Part shown: piece after piece, positions 62,427 through 64,000 of the stretch | Position numbering within the stretch: position 1 is the first letter of the stretch | Layout of the letters: the number at the start of each line of letters is the position of its first letter | Assembly (NCBI RefSeq): GCF_014385195.1 | Contig: NZ_JACRTG010000018.1 | Span: 1 to 64,000 of the forward strand | Source: Paratissierella segnis | GTDB taxonomy: Bacteria > Bacillota > Clostridia > Tissierellales > Tissierellaceae | Direction of reading: 5' to 3' | DNA length: 64,000 bases | Position numbers and translations under genes: made by a program | The notes under the pieces: model-generated | Told to the model about the DNA's origin: nothing | Database searches by the model: none | Seen by the model: only the letters and a program-made list of their open reading frames with translations

Positions 62427-64000
62427 ATGAAAACATATCAAACCGATGAAATTAGGAATATCGCTTTACTGGGGCACTCAGGCAGTGGTAAGACAACATT
62501 AACTGAAGCAGTATTATTTTCAACAGGTGTTACAAAAAGGCAAGGCAGAGTAGATGACGGCAATACAGTATCTGATTTTGATAAAGAGGAAATCGCTCGT
62601 AAGGTTTCCATAGGAATGACTGTTGTGCCGACGGAATTAAGTGACATTAAATTTAATATCATGGATACTCCCGGGTATTTTGATTTCGTTGGAGAAACCT
62701 ATGGTGCTTTAAGAGCAAGTGAAGGCGCAGTATTACTGATTGATGCCTCTTCAGGAATCGAAGTAGGTGCCGAAAAAGCTTGGAAGATTCTTGAAAAACA
62801 CAATAAACCGAGAATAATCTTTGCCAATAAAATGGATAAGGATAATGTTCAATTCGGTAAGTTATTAAGTGAACTAAAGGAAAAGTTTGGCGATAAAATC
62901 GTACCGTTTGCATTGCCAATAGGTCAATCCAATGATTTTAAGGGCTTTGCATGCGTTATCACCGGCAAAGCTTATGAATATGATGGAAATGTAAGAAAAG
63001 AAATAAGTTTAACTGATGAACTAGCATCTGAGATTGAAGAAATAAGAGAAGGTTTGATGGAAAAAGTAGCAGAATCTGATGAAGAATTGATGGAGAAGTA
63101 TTTTGAAGGGGAAGAATTTACTCCCGATGAAATATCAAAGGGTTTAAAGATTGCTATATCACAGGGCGATTTAGTACCTCTAATAGTTGGGTCTGCGGAA
63201 AAAACAATGGGGTGTGATTTTCTTTTGGAAGTTGTGGAAAGATATATTCCATCACCTGCAGAAGTAGGTTCTATTAAAGCAATTAAGGATGAAAAGGAAA
63301 TAGAAATAAAAGTAGATTCAAAAGAGCCTTTTTCAGCAATCATTTTCAAGACTATAGCGGATCCCTTTGTTGGTAAATTATCCATATTTAAGGTTTTAAC
63401 CGGTAAAATAACAAAGGATATGGAAATTTATAATCCAAATAAGGAAAGGTCAGAGAAACTTGGCGGACTTTTTGTGTTAAGAGGAAAAAATCAAATAGAA
63501 GTTCAGGAAGTATTAGCGGGGGATATTGCTGCTACATCTAAATTGCAATATACTCAAACCGGAGATAGTATAACGGATAAAAATTTTGGAATTGAGTATT
63601 CGAGAATAGAGTATCCGCAGCCAACTTTATTTTTAACTGTTGAACCAAAGACTAAAGGTGATGAAGAGAAGATAGGCACTTCATTACAAAGACTGACAGA
63701 AGAGGACCCTACATTTGTTCTGGAAAGGAATTCAGAAACAAAAGAGCTTTTAATCGGCGGGCAGGGGAATATGCAATTGGCTGTTATTGTAGATAAGTTA
63801 AAGAATAGATTTGGTGTGGATGTAGTCCTTAAAAGCCCAAAGATTGCATATAGAGAAACCATTAAAGGGACTTCATCCGTTCAGGGAAAACATAAGAAAC
63901 AATCCGGTGGGGCAGGTCAATATGGTGATGTCCATATAAGGTTTGAACCTACTACTGAGGATTTTATTTTCGAAGAAGAAGTCTTTGGCGGCGCAGTCCC
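62427..64000 (+). CDS. Elongation factor G-like GTPase, partial (runs off the window)
   Basis: This translation-factor-like GTPase is cut by the window end after 524 codons. The G domain shows GHSGSGKTTL (16-25), IMDTPGYFDFVGE and ANKMDKDN. It continues into domains II and III (FSAIIFKTIADPFVGKLSIF, IGGQGNMQLAVIVDKLKNRFGVDV) and the start of domain IV (YRETIKGTSSVQGKHKKQSGGAGQYGDVHIRFEP). The P-loop GHSGSGKT and the stand-alone location away from ribosomal genes point to an EF-G paralog rather than canonical fusA. ATG behind AGGGGGAAAAGG. Confidence 0.88.
   Translation, partial: MKTYQTDEIRNIALLGHSGSGKTTLTEAVLFSTGVTKRQGRVDDGNTVSDFDKEEIARKVSIGMTVVPTELSDIKFNIMDTPGYFDFVGETYGALRASEGAVLLIDASSGIEVGAEKAWKILEKHNKPRIIFANKMDKDNVQFGKLLSELKEKFGDKIVPFALPIGQSNDFKGFACVITGKAYEYDGNVRKEISLTDELASEIEEIREGLMEKVAESDEELMEKYFEGEEFTPDEISKGLKIAISQGDLVPLIVGSAEKTMGCDFLLEVVERYIPSPAEVGSIKAIKDEKEIEIKVDSKEPFSAIIFKTIADPFVGKLSIFKVLTGKITKDMEIYNPNKERSEKLGGLFVLRGKNQIEVQEVLAGDIAATSKLQYTQTGDSITDKNFGIEYSRIEYPQPTLFLTVEPKTKGDEEKIGTSLQRLTEEDPTFVLERNSETKELLIGGQGNMQLAVIVDKLKNRFGVDVVLKSPKIAYRETIKGTSSVQGKHKKQSGGAGQYGDVHIRFEPTTEDFIFEEEVFGGAV

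Noticed and set aside
1..64000. tRNA genes or prophage genes
   Set aside because: I saw no tRNA-like TTCGAATC/GGTTCGA arms in cloverleaf context outside the T-box, and no phage structural, integrase or lysis genes.

Overview
The window looks like a chromosomal segment of a low-GC, spore-forming anaerobic Firmicute (Clostridia/Tissierellia type). Signs are the AT-rich code, the use of TTG and GTG starts behind strong GGAGG-type ribosome binding sites, a T-box in front of ileS, a SpoVB-like flippase, a collagen-like surface protein of the exosporium type, a VanR/VanS-like two-component pair and a large load of phosphotransferase (PTS) systems. I cannot name the species from sequence alone.

Layout. 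1-180: 5S rRNA and terminator, the end of an rRNA operon. 336-6022: two-component system, subtilase-like lipoprotein and LTA-synthase-like membrane sulfatase. 6107-13435: a LevR-type sigma-54 activator followed by a sigma-54 (-24/-12) promoter and a lactose/cellobiose-type PTS operon (EIIB, EIIC, GH4 phospho-glycosidase, EIIA, MupG/DUF871 protein). 13526-17020: HI0933-type flavoprotein, a SAF-domain oxidoreductase and a Cof phosphatase. 17154-22080: a galactitol-type PTS split over a divergent intergenic region (EIIA on minus; DeoR regulator, EIIB, EIIC and a class III aminotransferase on plus). 22276-26974: SorC regulator, GutM, glucitol-type PTS (EIIC, EIIB, EIIA) and a second copy of the SAF oxidoreductase. 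27165-32798: second SorC regulator and an acetoin/2-oxoacid dehydrogenase complex (E1alpha, E1beta, E2, E3), with E3 broken by a frameshift. 32813-36241: T-box and isoleucyl-tRNA synthetase. 36505-39714: collagen-like protein, cysteine hydrolase, a small CWC protein and two GNAT acetyltransferases.

39715-50780 is an accessory island. It holds a YhfZ-type regulator, a complete IS21-family element, a divergent NagB-like sugar isomerase/deaminase, a mannose-type PTS (EIIB, EIIC, EIID, EIIA) with a pentulose-phosphate-type epimerase, a decayed IS3-family element and an amidohydrolase. A nearly palindromic 21-bp element lies in the promoters of both the PTS operon (44030-44050) and the oppositely oriented amidohydrolase gene (50760-50780), so the two transcription units probably form one regulon and one uncharacterised sugar pathway, perhaps run by the YhfZ-type regulator.

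50883-64000 returns to housekeeping genes: SpoVB-like flippase, serC-serA-DUF1015, pterin dehydratase, signal peptidase I, DUF2500, 3-methyladenine glycosylase, AI-2E family permease, a short ECF sigma factor with a DUF4179 anti-sigma protein, a YgjP-type metalloprotease and the start of an EF-G-like GTPase that runs off the window.

The theme is sugar import: four complete PTS systems of four different families (Lac/Cel, Gat, Gut, Man), each with its own regulator class (LevR, DeoR, SorC, YhfZ) and each next to enzymes whose substrate is not obvious. The most promising undescribed biology is the Gut-PTS/SAF-oxidoreductase/aco cluster, the Gat-PTS/aminotransferase cluster and the YhfZ/Man-PTS/amidohydrolase island.
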